DNA from: Lumnitzera littorea
Taxonomy: Eukaryota; Streptophyta; Magnoliopsida; Myrtales; Combretaceae
Assembly: GCA_024138015.1 (NCBI GenBank)
Contig: JAMXBB010000001.1
Location: forward strand, 131,651,555-131,715,554
DNA: 64,000 nt
Reading direction: 5' to 3'
Shown here: in pieces, positions 36,910 to 48,089 of the stretch
Layout of the letters: each line of letters opens with the position of its first letter
Position numbering within the stretch: the stretch's first letter is position 1
Position numbers and translations under genes: made by a program
Notes under the pieces: generated by a model
The model's database searches: none
Seen by the model: the letters and a program-made list of their open reading frames with translations, nothing else
Told to the model about the DNA's origin: nothing

Positions 36910-37256
36910 CCATCTTTTAGCTCAACTTGGTACTTGATTGAGCTTGGTGACTTACCTATCCTGGTCGACTAGTCGGTATCCTTATTGGTACTCGGCTGCT
37001 CCTTTACCTTCCTACTCGTTGAGCTATTTCGATGGCTTCATCCATTGTAGTAAAGCGTCGGAGTTCCACAATGTCTTGAATATTACCTCTCAACTTAATG
37101 ATGAAGCTTGAGATTGTTTGAGCCAGTGGTTCCTCCACTTCGCAACGAATCATAAGCATTTGAAATTCTTGAATATATTCGTCAACAGTCTAGCCCCCTT
37201 GTCTTAGCTCCTGAAGCTAAGTAAGAGCATGTTGAAGGTAAGTTTCTAGTATGAAT

Positions 37257-37931
37257 CTATTTTTTGAGTATTCTCTTCATCTCGAGCCGAGTATTAATCT
37301 CTCGGTAGCCCTCTTGTCTCCTCATCATCTGAAAATTCTTCCACCATATAACGGCATATTCAAAGAAATCAATAGCAGCAGTTCTTACTTTCTCGTAATC
37401 CTCATACTGATGATAATCAAACACATGTTCTACCTTCTCTTCCCACTCCAAATATTCATCAGCATTCCTAAATCCATTGAAACTTAGAATCTGAAGCTTC
37501 ACATGGTCAGATATCCTGGGGACTCGTACGCGCTCTTCTTCAAAATAATCTTACTCGTCCTCTTCACCAAGCTCTCTCAAGTCTATTCTTCACCTTACTT
37601 GTCCGCCTACTCCTCCACCTCGAACTGGTCGGGCTAGGTTCCAACCTCTAATAGGTTGAGCAGCTTGTAGAGTATTTTGCACGACTTCAATAGGTCAGCA
37701 AGCTAGCGCATGAACAGCTCGAGTCAAATCTACTAAGAGGTTAGCCACCTCATCAAGTCTCTCATCAGTACTTTTCAGTGTCTCCTGTAACTGTTGTCCA
37801 TAGTGGACAACTCCACTATTGTCATCTCTAGTACCAACATTTACACTTATATCCGTCATTTTGTTTACTGATTCAAAGTTCAAATAAACACTCTTACCAA
37901 CTAAAAAATCAACAACTAGTGAACTCAACAA
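37257..37931 (-). pseudogene. gag N-terminal and capsid region, nested element
   Basis: The capsid part (37502-37257) contains FNGFRNADEYLEWEEKVEHV and a VIWWKNF block typical of plant Ty3 retrotransposon gag. The upstream part (37860-37695) starts at MTDISVNV and contains a short heptad-like segment, LQETLKSTDERLDEVANLL, consistent with a coiled coil. A frame break separates the two. Confidence 0.85.
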
Positions 37932-38019
37932 TTATGATGAATACAGTAGCTTACTTCATTTCATACACACAAAACAGAGTATGAACAGAACTTCAGAAAA
38001 ACCAATAACTCAAACAAAA

Positions 38020-38037
38020 CCTCCACTCTAATACCAA
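38020..38037 (-). other. primer binding site, initiator Met tRNA type
   Basis: On the minus strand next to the 5' LTR end the sequence reads TTGGTATTAGAGTGGAGG. It carries the TGGTATCAGAG primer motif complementary to the initiator methionine tRNA, with one C-to-T change. Confidence 0.8.
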
Positions 38038-38039
38038 GA

Positions 38040-38921
38040 TGGTACGAACTGTGACCACGAACAAATAAAGCCAATCACTGGATGGGTTCAAGCTTATAGA
38101 AGGCTTGAAAGAGTTAATGGGGGAAAGTGCGAAAAGAATGAATGACAATGAAAAGTATATAAGACCCTCAAACAGCTTCAGAAGATATGACGCACCAATG
38201 GAACTTCCGAGGACTCACTGCACAATTCGATATAATGCACAAATTAGTCCGATGAGGTTACTTGCCATCTAACCTTACTCAAGAGTTAAGATAAGAGTAA
38301 TACTGAAAATAAACAAAGCGTTTACACAAGGAAGTAAAACACACAAGTGCATTAATAGTAATCTCTGTATATATCTCTTTTTAGCTACAATTATAAGGGT
38401 ATTTATACCATAAGTTAGGATAACTTACCCAAAAAGGAAAAGACAAAAAGGGCACTTTTCTAAGGTAGTAATGTACAAGATATAAAGGGATAAAAATGAA
38501 TATATAAGGAAAGCAATCATTGGTGTAATGAATTCTACACATGATACTGTACACGTAGTGATGCCATATTGGTGATGCCATTAGAGGATATGGATAAAAA
38601 GTATGGACAGCTTACTCATCTAAGCAGGGATAACTTAGTCAGTTTGAATTTTCTCTCTTGACATATCGGCAAGGGTGAGACTGAGTAATTAATTGGCCTA
38701 GCATGTACGAGAATAATGATGAGCTATTATCTTGGCCTTCAATTTCTTGCCACTCAACACGCAAGAAATAGGTAGTCACTTGGCTCGGTAGGCAGAATGA
38801 GTCGGCAAGAAGATACTTGGCCTCTACATGAGTCGATTGGAACAAGAGGATTCGTCTTGCTAATCCCTTTAGTCCTTGTGCTCGGTTGCAAATCAGAGGT
38901 TCGGTAGCCTGATTCCCATCA
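38040..38921 (-). repeat. 5' LTR of the nested element
   Basis: It starts TGGTACGAACTGTGAC and ends GATTCCCATCA on the plus strand and aligns with 33481-34364. Most differences between the pair are transitions, as expected of methylated, deaminated plant retroelements. Confidence 0.9.
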
Positions 38922-40236
38922 CCTGTGATAGCTCTTATCAATATTTAGGAAATTGAATTTGAATTGTAAATTAACTAATCTAATAATTACCCTAAAACTA
39001 TCAAAGAGAAAATCACAAAAATATATATAAAAAGGAACAATCAATTGAGAATATGGGAAAACAAAATCCATCATACTTGTGCAAATCAAATTGTCATCAT
39101 GTTATATAGATTAATAGTATTCAAGTGAAATTATTATGCCTTAAAATTTAAAGACTTAAACCTCTAATTAATCGGTTAACTCTCACATCTCCAATTAACA
39201 ATGGACTCTAAATTACAATCATATATCTTCCAATGCTATGATCGACCAATGCTCTAAATCAATAATCCCTAAAGTCCTAGCAAATAATTAACTTAAGACA
39301 TTGCATTAATCCTTAGATAATTTCTAACTAATCTAATTAACGCCGCTTCCACATTAGCTAATTAGTTTAATCAAGAGTTTCTAACAAACCCTATATCAAC
39401 TCCCGTATCAATAGTGTTTCTAACAATTATAACCAATAGAGAATTATAATTGAAATTATAGAAATTACAATCATGAATTATCCGCACATCTATTAACCCT
39501 ATAACATAACTACAATTATCATCTTAGCTATCTAGGGTTTCATCAATTTTCCACAATTAAAACCTAACCAGCCATGGAATCTAAAACAAAAGCACATATC
39601 ATAATCAAATTAACAAAGAAGTTCATGATTGGAAATAAAAGCATATCACAAAATCACATAAATAGTAATAAGATAGAAATCACTAATTCTGTAATTATGA
39701 TAAAAAAAAAAAAAAACTTCAGTTGTAAAACTTTAAGGATGATCTCTACAGCAATAGTACGGTCTTTCCAATGATCTATGAAATACTAACAAAAAAACTC
39801 TTCAAAAAAATCTCCTAACTTCTTCTAAAACTCTCTAGGTAAAAAGATGTAAAAAGTTCCCTAAAATATCAACACATGCCTATTTATAAAATAAGCGAGG
39901 GATGGCTCTCAATTGATTTAGGTAGGAAATCAAAGTAGGCTTTTTTTTATTGAAGGCCGACAGTGCTGAGTTGTAGGCTACCAGTGTTGAATGTAAAAGC
40001 TAGCGATGTTCAATATAGACCCGCTGCCTTCAATCCTAAGTGCTGCAGGTTGATTCGGGCTTCCTTTCAACTACATAAAACTCCTCCAAATTGCTCATAT
40101 TTCCACTCTAACTCCTTTGAGACTTGAAATATCCAAATGAAAATATTTAAATACCATTTCTTAATGATTTCTATAAAATCAATAATAATTCAATATAATT
40201 CACGCACTAAAATATGAGTAAAATATGCCCTTATCA
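38922..40236 (-). repeat. 5' LTR of the Athila-like element, part 2
   Basis: It continues the LTR interrupted at 33480 and aligns with 23498-24801. It ends TTATCA, directly followed by the target duplicate ATACA. Minus-strand start TGATAAGGGCATATTTTACT is the classic Athila/Tat LTR beginning. Confidence 0.92.
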
Positions 40237-40241
40237 ATACA
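40237..40241. repeat. target site duplication of the outer element, right
   Basis: ATACA follows the final CA of the right LTR and equals 23365-23369. Confidence 0.9.
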
Positions 40242-40449
40242 GAACTGCAACTCAATCACACTCTTGAAGTTTGAGTCTTAACTTTACATCTTTTAATATC
40301 AATTTATGTATTTCTTAAGTAAAGTAAGATTAGGTTCTTAAATCTTGTAAACATTACTTAGATTATTAAAATCTTAGTAAGTAATTTTTCATATTTTTAT
40401 AGGTAATTAACATGTTTAATTTATGAACTGTTTACTTTAAAGTGGGTTA

Positions 40450-41290
40450 GTCATGAATACGTTGTGTAAATCAAATCTAAAATAGCAGTTGTAATATCAG
40501 CTTCTATCCTAAAATAGTTTACACAGCGAAATTATTACGGCTCTACTGTTTCCATTCGTAACAACGATCCATACCAATGATTCTAAGTTCACAACCAAAG
40601 CCAACTACCATTCGATGATGCCTATAGGTCTTAGGCCAACTAGCTTAGTGCCCGAGCATAGTGAAGGCACCTAGATATACGTGTGAGAATAAATGATTTG
40701 GCAGAAGGATGTCCTTCCTTTGATTAACCTTTAACAAATGTTTAACGAACCTCCTCAAGCAATCTTAAAAGTGACAAAAATGCCATCAAGCCTAGCTGCA
40801 TAGCACTCATTACATTAAGTATGACAAGACCCTTATTTGCTTACCTCGAGAAAAACCCAAAGCACATGTACCTTTAGTCTTACAGTAACACTAAACATTT
40901 ATGAGTAAAAGAAAGATGTAAAACATAAGGTAATCATTCCTATTGCTGCCAGCTTAGAGCTCCATGAAACATAAGGTCATGCACTATAAGTAAATAGAGG
41001 CTCGAAAGCTACATATAAATACATGATCCACATGCCTCAAAGGTAAAACTTGAGACTTACTCTCATTTATTACTTCTATTACTCCCATTTCTCTTTTGAT
41101 CTCTTGCACAAAGTGTTTACTTCCTTACAAGCCAACTAACTTCAACGTAGGAGTGGCCCCAAAAACAATCTCCCAACTACTCTACTAACCCCTATCCATT
41201 TTGCAGGTTAGCCCAAGGTGCTCGGACCCACATCGGTTAGGCCCACTTGGTTCGAGGAGTTCATCAATCGTCAAATGCTATTGGTTGAGA
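40450..41290 (+). repeat. decayed LTR of Tat/Retand style, plus strand
   Basis: A TATA-like CATATAAATAC (41012-41022) is followed by pyrimidine-rich leader sequence, an ...aacttcaacgtaggagtggcccc... block and TTTTGCAGGTTAGCCCAAGG-type sequence near 41200. This order is characteristic of the R and U5 parts of Tat-lineage plant LTRs. No partner LTR was found in the window, so it may be a solo LTR. The 40242-40450 part probably belongs to the unit interrupted at 23369. Ends are estimates. Confidence 0.45.
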
Positions 41291-41299
41291 ATCCGAGGC

Positions 41300-42200
41300 A
41301 ACATAAAGAGTTCTTAATCTTTTGATGTTTGTTTGATTGTTGAACTTAGAAGCTTGACAATTAATTCTCATATATGTCATCTTTATCTTATACCATCTTG
41401 AAAGTAAAGAGCTAGTGAATATCCATTATACTAGTTCTTAGTGACTACTGTTGGATCAATTCGATGATTAATAAACAAGATTATCTAACTCTATATAAAA
41501 TCTTCTATATGTTCTTATGTTTCTAAATCCAATAGTATGTAGATATTCCTACTAAGTGTATGAGCACACTAAAAAAGGGTTAAAATTGATTAGGTTAACT
41601 TTAAGCTACTTATTTCAAGTTAATAAAACTAAAACTTTCTAAGTTATCTCAAAATAGTTGAGTGTACATGAAACTAGTATGTATGAAATAATTATAAGGG
41701 GATGTACTTGAAATTTATCCTAAATTTAATGTATATATAATTGATTACTCTTTTTATTTTTTTTATTCCCAATTCATTACTAATTTTATTTAGAAAAAGA
41801 AATATCTACTTTATTGCAAGAAGCATTTTTTAAGTGAATATGTGGGGGCGAGGCGGCTACCTATTGAACAGATATTTTTATATAAAATAAAATTCTCACG
41901 TGTGCTGCATTATGTTTTCTGTAAATCATGGGTACCATCGTTGGAGAAACGTCATTCTCCCTAGTCCCATCAACATGGCATGCAACGATCGATTAAATAT
42001 GCTCTAGTATAATCGACAAACAGGAAGCATGTAACGTTGCTTGTTGTCCACCGTATCAATTAGTTATTAGAAAAAGCTAGGTGGATTCATTTCGAGTGAC
42101 ATGTTCTGTTAAGGAACGTCTCAAATTCAAAACATTCATCTATCATCTATCATATCAAAACTCAAAAAAAAAAAAAAAAAAAAGATAGGAGAAAATTTAC
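41300..42200. other. AT-rich spacer, no gene seen
   Basis: No open frame, RNA gene or repeat with clear ends. A long A-tract lies near 42163-42183. Confidence 0.5.
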
Positions 42201-42208
42201 TAAACCCG

Positions 42209-42544
42209 AATATTTTTTATCTTAGATAGTATTAAAAATAAATAAATAATATTATAGGAAAATTAATTTCGAAAGTATACAAGTTCTTTAAACCACTATG
42301 CCAAAAATAATCTACTTTACACTTCTTCATTAATTATCATAACTTCTAAAACCTTCTGTAAAAAATAAAGATAAGACTTTAAAAGAATCCATAAGAGTAA
42401 GTATTTTTATGTCTTAGATGGTATTGTAAAGAACAAATAATATTATAGAAAAATTAATTTAGAAAGTATACAACTTCCTTAACTCACTATGCCATTAATC
42501 TACTTTACACTCCTTCACCCATTATCATAACTTCTAAAACCTAA
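42209..42544 (+). repeat. tandem duplication, ~192-bp offset
   Basis: The segments beginning at about 42209 and 42401 align over about 145 bp each: CTTAGAT(A/G)GTATT near 42221 and 42413, AATAATATTATAG near 42245, AGTATACAA near 42273 and 42465, ATCTACTTTACACT(T/C)CTTCA and ATTATCATAACTTCTAAAAC near 42335 and 42522. No gene is associated. Confidence 0.8.
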
Positions 42545-43054
42545 ATTAAATTCTAGTGTTTCAATATTATCAATAATTCTAATGCTCTATATATTCTATA
42601 GCATTTTTTTTAAATTCAAAATGACTTCATTAATATTGATTTTATCTATATTATTAAATTCAAAAATTCCATACTATATAATATATAGTTAAATATTGGT
42701 GAATTAATAAAACATTTTAATAGTTTTTTACCTATGAGACAAATAATGTAAAAGAATTTTGTTGTAATCATTTTATATCTAATATGTGTAGTTTAAATGT
42801 TTCACAAAGGTATCTAAGTGGATTTTTTTTTTTCTAGTAACACAAATGGGGTCTTCTATTCTATATTATAGTTCTAGAATACACATGCAAAAGAACATTG
42901 TTTCATTTTAGCAAAAAATCCCTACTCACAATCAATAATATCATTAGTAGTATTAAAATTTATGAAAATTAAAGAAATTATTGGGATTTGATAAAACTTT
43001 ACAATACCCTTTTCATCTTTTTAAACAAAGATGATGCATAAGTAATAGTCAAGA

Positions 43055-43071
43055 TAGCTCATCTGGTAGAG
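43055..43071 (+). repeat. box A-like tRNA/SINE remnant
   Basis: TAGCTCATCTGGTAGAG is a near-perfect tRNA-type box A. No box B is found at the expected distance (about 43099), so this is neither a tRNA gene nor an intact SINE; an old SINE head or coincidence are both possible. Confidence 0.3.
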
Positions 43072-44053
43072 TAGAGGATTGAAATTTATTTAGAACATGT
43101 ATTTTGTGTGTATACGTCCCTCTAGTATTTTACTAAAACCTATGTATATGAAATAAATAAACATATACATTTAAAATCTTAATAAGTATTTTGGAAAAAA
43201 AAAATCTTAATATGTAGCAATTAACATTTTAAGTCATATATATGTATACATAATGTTAGCAGGCATTTTGTAAGCATTTGTTAATGTTAGAAGAAAAAAA
43301 ATAAAACACTTACATTTTTCCTTTTTTGAACATTTGTTTTTTTTATGAAGTATTTAATTAGTCTTTCGAAAAATGTGTTTCTATAAGTTTATTAGCTAGT
43401 GTTTGAAATTACTTGTTATTAGAAATACTTATACATAGTAAGACTAGTTTTAGAAGCATGCCTTTAAAAATTAGCTTTTCCCTACAAATTCCTTCCGTGT
43501 ACTTTAAATTAAAACCATATCTCTTATTCTACAAATAATTGAAGATTGATTTTGGTAGACTAGTAAATTTTCTCCACCTTAATAGTTTTAACTTGCTGAT
43601 ACATCATATCCTCCAACAGTTTTTACATTTCATAAGACATCATATTCTTTATTTTGGATAAAAAGACTAAATTCTAACGAGTTAAGGTATAAAAGTTGGA
43701 GAATTTCTAACTCTTATATATTCTACTTTTAATACACATTATATTTGATTTAGATACACGAATTGTTAATGCACATATATTCATACTAACCAGCGTGCAC
43801 CCACACTGCGTAAAAAGTAAACAAAACTATCTAATCAAGTTTATAACATATTAATAATTGAATCAAATTATATACAAAAATGATGATTATTGAAAGGTAA
43901 AACAAAAAGAAAATGAAAATTAACATAAACAATTTGGAAAATGTTTAATAAGAAAAATAGATACTCTAAAGATATGCTAATTGTGACTAATTTGTTTCAT
44001 TGAAGATGATGTTATTTACTTATTAAATCAATAAAATATGTATATATTAAATC

Positions 44054-44535
44054 AAAAAGATAACTCCATTTAGCAACCACTGATGTATAAAAAAGAAAGC
44101 TAATTAGCAATTGTGGCGATGTTAAGAACAAACTTTTTAGAGGAAAATTAAAAAGTAACAAAAAAACATAACCTATAAATTATAAATTTATTTATTTTTC
44201 AATAGAAGTGCCTTGTCTCTTTTTTTTTTTTTCATTTTTGAATTTCATTATTTATGTTTTGACTTTTTGATATGTTTCAAGATATTGAGAATAGTTTTGT
44301 CTAGGATTCTATCAAGGAAGGTAAATTAAAAAGAAAATATAGATCGTGTTTTGTTTTTGAGAAAGATTGAAAGTTTTTTACCCCAATTATAAAGATTGAG
44401 TGTTGAAAGTTAGTATCTCTAAAATGGAATAGATAACTCAATTTAATAACTATTAATGTATAAAAATGAAAACTAGTTTGCAATATGGTGATGTTAAGAA
44501 TGAAATTTGTAAAGGAAAAACTAAAAGGTCAAGTA
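44054..44535 (+). repeat. dispersed direct duplication, ~370-bp offset
   Basis: 44054-44163 and 44424-44535 share ATAACTC(C/A)ATTTA, ATGTATAAAAA, GATGTTAAGAA and GGAAAA(A/T)TAAAA blocks in the same order and spacing. The stretch between is AT-rich without a gene. Confidence 0.65.
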
Positions 44536-44815
44536 ACATTTTGAGAGAGAGAGAGAGAGGAGGTATTTACGAATCTAAAAAACACACGTTGTCATAAAAT
44601 TACTTTGATTATCCTTTAATTGTTTCATGAGGTAAAAACATATATCTAATTCAAAGGATAAGTGAAAGAATATTACAAATAAAACTTAAGTTTTGAATTC
44701 AAGTTTTGATTTAATAGTATTAATATATATATATATATAGAGAGAGAGAGAGCTTTAATGGATAAAAACCGAAAGAAAGGACTAATTTGGAACATTATAA
44801 AATGGGTATTATTTT

Positions 44816-45370
44816 TCTTTTTCTTGGCTATGACTTTTCGTGTATATTATAATCCAACCCTTTAACCCGTTGTCACATGGCCGAAGTCCGAAGAAAAGGA
44901 TGATATCAAATGGAATCCGGTCTCCTCAAGCCAGCAGTACAAAACCTGATGGCTACTTTTGCTCACATTTTCCAAGTTAGAGCCAGACAGACAACAAATG
45001 ATTTAAAGAAAAATTAAAAGATCTAGATGGGATTAGGTAGGTAAGACGAACCTGTCAGAGCCCGTTGTTTTAAGCCGATGAAAGCAACCAATATGGATAG
45101 AATGAGAATACATACACGGAATGTCTTATTCTCTTCATGCTGGCATTCATTGTTTTCAATGTATTTTACAACATTTTTGAACTGGGGACTTCTTCGAGCA
45201 AGAGAAAAAAACAGAAAGAAAAAAGAAAAGAAAAATCTTAAGTAAGGCACTTGAAAGGCTCCACGTGAAAGAAAGTCCAATCTAATAAATGGCGAGGAGA
45301 ATTAAATAAGGACGATCGCCTCATCTCTCTGAAAACGTACAAGATCCAAGCAAAAGTTATAAAATAAAAC
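44816..45370 (-). other. unrecognised stretch of balanced composition, possible gene fragment
   Basis: This region is less AT-biased than its neighbours. A minus-strand frame at 45280-45023 (85 codons if it began with the non-standard TTG; no upstream ATG in frame) encodes a charged segment (KYIENNECQHEENK) followed by a hydrophobic stretch (FRVCILILSILVAFIGL) suggestive of a membrane helix. After it a splice-donor-like ACAGGTTCG occurs near 45050. A polypyrimidine tract precedes the charged segment, as before an exon. I do not recognise the protein, and one exon alone is not enough to call a gene. Confidence 0.25.
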
Positions 45371-45403
45371 CGTGAGAATTACGTACAAAAAAAAACTTTA
45401 AAC

Positions 45404-45712
45404 GGAGGATCGAATTTTAGGTAATTAAAATAGATGATTAACTTTATGATAAGTATTTTAAATAGATAATTGAATTTTCAAACAATTAAAATAGAACATT
45501 AACATTATAACAGGTAGTTAAAATTGAGGATTAAACTTGCAATAAAACTAAGATTTTAATATGTATTTGAACCACTAATTATAACATTTAACATCTATTT
45601 TTAACTACTTAAAAGTTTAATCCTCTATTTGAATTGCTTATCATAAAGTTGATTATTTATTTTAATTATTTGAAAGTTTAATTATCTATTTAAACTTGAT
45701 GTTAAAACATTG
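45404..45712. mobile_element. near-palindromic element built of ~37-bp repeat words
   Basis: The left half (about 45405-45540) aligns with the reverse complement of the right half (about 45560-45700): TTAACTTTATGATAAGTATT faces AATTGCTTATCATAAAGTTG. Each arm itself repeats AAATAGATAATTGAA-like words. With only a few tens of bases of loop it would fold almost end to end. This fits a foldback-type MITE with subterminal repeats. No coding sequence. Confidence 0.7.
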
Positions 45713-45719
45713 ATTTTTT

Positions 45720-46430
45720 TTTTTAAGTAATTTTCTCAAATGATCCAAATTTGTATTTGTTTGTTGATGCCGATCCAAAGCATAACCAAAGTCAAATGAT
45801 TAATAATTCATTCGCTCTGCTAAATAGAATAAAGTTATATAGTAACTACTACTAAAGAATGGGATACAATTATAATAAGTTATGAACAAATATTATCTTA
45901 TCATTTGTTGATCTTGTTGAATGTCCAAATAATGAATGACTATTCAATATATATCTATATATATATATATTTATAATAGATATTCCTTATGAAATTGTTA
46001 TTACAAACTTAAAATGCAATTAAACACTGTAATAACTTTTCTATAAGGAAAAAGAGGAGAATAAAATTACAATTATAGCAACTTAATGAACACATTTGGT
46101 AGATAAAATTTAATTCAAGCAAAAGAGGAAATTTCAAGTTAAATTCAAACAATTGGAATTACATTAAATTGAGATGTTAATTTAAATCCAAGTCCACATA
46201 TGTGAATTCAAATACTAAGATATCAAATGGCAAATGGTTAATGTTTGCCATTGTAGATACTTAATTCTTGCCCAACTCAAGGCTCAACATACAAGGAAGC
46301 CCACCAAGAAATATGCAAGCATACAACGAGCTCATTCTTTTAGCATCAACTTTCCACTACCAGTGACTAGTATGAGCAAACTCCAAATGGCCATGTGTCT
46401 AGATAATCCTCATAAAAAATACTAGACACC
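45720..46430. other. AT-rich spacer, no gene seen
   Basis: An (AT)n tract lies at about 45951-45970. The small plus-strand frame at 46234-46425 has no recognised content. Confidence 0.5.
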
Positions 46431-46740
46431 ATGAGGTAAGGGGATTCCTCTCAACTCATTTTTCATATACAATCTTAACTCGCAGCACCTTACACACATG
46501 TTAGGAGAGCACTACCCATTGAGCCCTTAGTGCTTGCCTTCTCTTTCCCTTAGTCCTCTTTACTAACTTGAGCATTAGAGGGCCCTTGTAGCTACATTTA
46601 CAAGGGGCTTTTTGCAAGAATCAAAGAGTAAGAGGTGAGATCTAAGCCCAATCTATCTAAGCTCAACTTGAGCCTACTCCCTCCTAGTTGATCTAACTAT
46701 AATCAACAACCATATATAACATCAACTTTTGGCATGGATG
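46430..46740 (+). repeat. decayed Tat/Retand-style LTR end
   Basis: The stretch ACTTGAGCATTAGAGGGCCC (46566-46585) followed by a GGGGCTTTTTGCAAG block is typical of the U5 part of Tat-lineage LTRs. CAACTTTTGGCATGG at about 46721 could be a degraded LTR end plus tRNA primer site. No internal or partner sequence was recognised. Confidence 0.4.
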
Positions 46741-46744
46741 TTAG

Positions 46745-47715
46745 AGATGCCATTGAGGTAGGTTTAGAACAGGTTTTGCAAAACTCAAACTCAACCTGAT
46801 ACTCTATAAGGCTTCCTAAAACTCTATAGAGGGTACCCTACAAGGATATTACCTTATTTCTAGAACTCTATGAAGTAATTAATATGATGGAATTTCATAC
46901 TTTTGCTGTTAAAGTATTACTAAAGTATTAGAAAACATCAAACTGAAAAAAGATATAGTAGAACGCATAAATTTTGCATATATAGGGGTTGAATATGTAG
47001 AACAAGTATCAATTTAAGTAAAAATGTAATTAGGTTAGTCAACATACTTTCAAGAATTAAAATATGCACAAAATTGTAAAAAGAGTCCAAAGTATGTGAA
47101 AGGGTTTGGACCTCTTTGAAAAAGTAAGATAGATGTATTCTCTTGACAAAGGATGCTTCATGCTCTTTTTAATAGAGTTCAAACCTTTTTGTTAAAAATT
47201 GGGCAAAATGGGACCTCTCTGTAATGAATGCTCTATACTCTTTTAAGAGTCCAGACTCTTTGACACATTACAAATTCTATAGTTTTTCATCAATGAAACT
47301 TTCCAGACTTCTTCCTTATTCAACATCATGCATTCATTCAACATTCTAATTATTCAAAACATAAATTTCATTACCCAATACTACACTCTTTCTAATAGAA
47401 ACATCTTTCTTAATACAACTTCTTTAAATTCTTTATGTAATCAAAATATAAACAACAAGAACTTGATCTTGAATCCTTCAACAAGTGGCAACGCTTCCAA
47501 TTATGTACAATGAACACAATCTAAAGTATGCAAAGAGTTGTATAACACAACATTCTATTTAAAACTTATTGTAGTGAGAAAAGATTATCAAATAATGTTA
47601 TTACACCCACATTTATCGCATGCGTAAATAAAACTAATCTACAATCACAAGGCCTTATTCATCATAATATAGTTTTGGGCAATAACCAAGTTATCATATG
47701 GAATCAACTTTAAAG
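46745..47715. other. AT-rich spacer, no gene seen
   Basis: Short repeated words such as AGAGTCCAAA and GGACCTCTTTG occur between 47080 and 47270, perhaps outlying parts of the degenerate array that follows. The plus-strand frame 47328-47513 is asparagine/isoleucine-rich by composition only. Confidence 0.4.
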
Positions 47716-48085
47716 TCGATTCTTGAAAGTATGGACTTATGTACTAACCAGAGGTTGGTTTTTGAAGATGTGACATGCTTCCAAGAGTCCATGAGCCCCG
47801 AAGGCTCCTAATAATTAATGGTGAACCACATTCCCTAAAGTATAATTTTAAAAGTGTAAACCCATAATACTCTTTGGAATTTAATTTTGAAAGTGCGAAT
47901 CTATAATGTTTCTTAGAGTCATTTTTTAAAGTATGGATCCATTAGATCCCTAGAGTTTACATTTTAAATGTGTAAAGCAGATATTTAGGGTCAGTTATTG
48001 AAAGTTTGGAGCAAGCTTTTAGAGTCAATATGTTAATGTGTAGAGTAAGTTCTATAACTCAAGTTTTGAAAGTATTACTCCATAT
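47716..48085 (+). repeat. highly degenerate tandem array, period about 34-39 bp
   Basis: Successive units can be lined up by a core TTTTGAAAGTRTGGA and an end TCTTAGAG: 47716-47753, 47754-47787, then after a break about 47841-47879, 47880-47918, 47919-47955, 47956-47990, 47991-48024, 48025-48060 and a partial last unit. Example cores are TTCTTGAAAGTATGGA, AATTTTGAAAGTGCGAA, TTTTTTAAAGTATGGA and TTATTGAAAGTTTGGA. Units are so diverged that the array reads as ordinary noncoding DNA at first glance. Confidence 0.65.
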
Positions 48086-48089
48086 ATAT

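Larger units (their letters stand above)
33481..38921 (-). mobile_element. nested chromovirus-like Ty3 retrotransposon, integrase deleted
   Basis: A 5441-bp element sits inside the 5' LTR of the outer element. Its LTRs are 33481-34364 (884 bp) and 38040-38921 (882 bp), both starting TG and ending CA on the plus strand. Minus-strand order is LTR, initiator-Met-tRNA primer site, gag with a zinc knuckle, protease, reverse transcriptase, RNase H, and the first few codons of integrase, then directly the 3' LTR. The reverse transcriptase (EW.VMPFGLSNA, YFDNILVY) and gag are of the chromovirus type. Flanking 5-mers CTATT and CCTGT agree poorly as a target duplication. The integrase core and any chromodomain are missing. 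Confidence 0.9.
23370..40236 (-). mobile_element. Athila-like Ty3 retrotransposon, carrying a nested element
   Basis: This is a full-length but decayed LTR retrotransposon read on the minus strand. LTRs lie at 23370-24801 (3' LTR) and 33355-33480 joined with 38922-40236 (5' LTR, split). On the minus strand the order is LTR, tRNA-Asp-type primer site, gag, protease, reverse transcriptase, RNase H, integrase, an Athila ORF-1-like frame, purine tract and LTR. Protein motifs in integrase, reverse transcriptase and gag fit the Athila lineage. Without the inserted 5441-bp element it is about 11.4 kb, the usual Athila size. Many in-frame stops, frameshifts and a changed catalytic residue show it cannot move on its own. 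Boundaries are supported by the matched ATACA duplication. Confidence 0.92.

Noticed and set aside
43055..43100. tRNA gene
   Set aside because: Only a box A match is present; no box B, acceptor stem or anticodon arm could be built.
45023..45280. A complete 85-residue protein gene
   Set aside because: The frame would have to start at TTG; no in-frame ATG lies upstream, so at most it is an exon or fragment.
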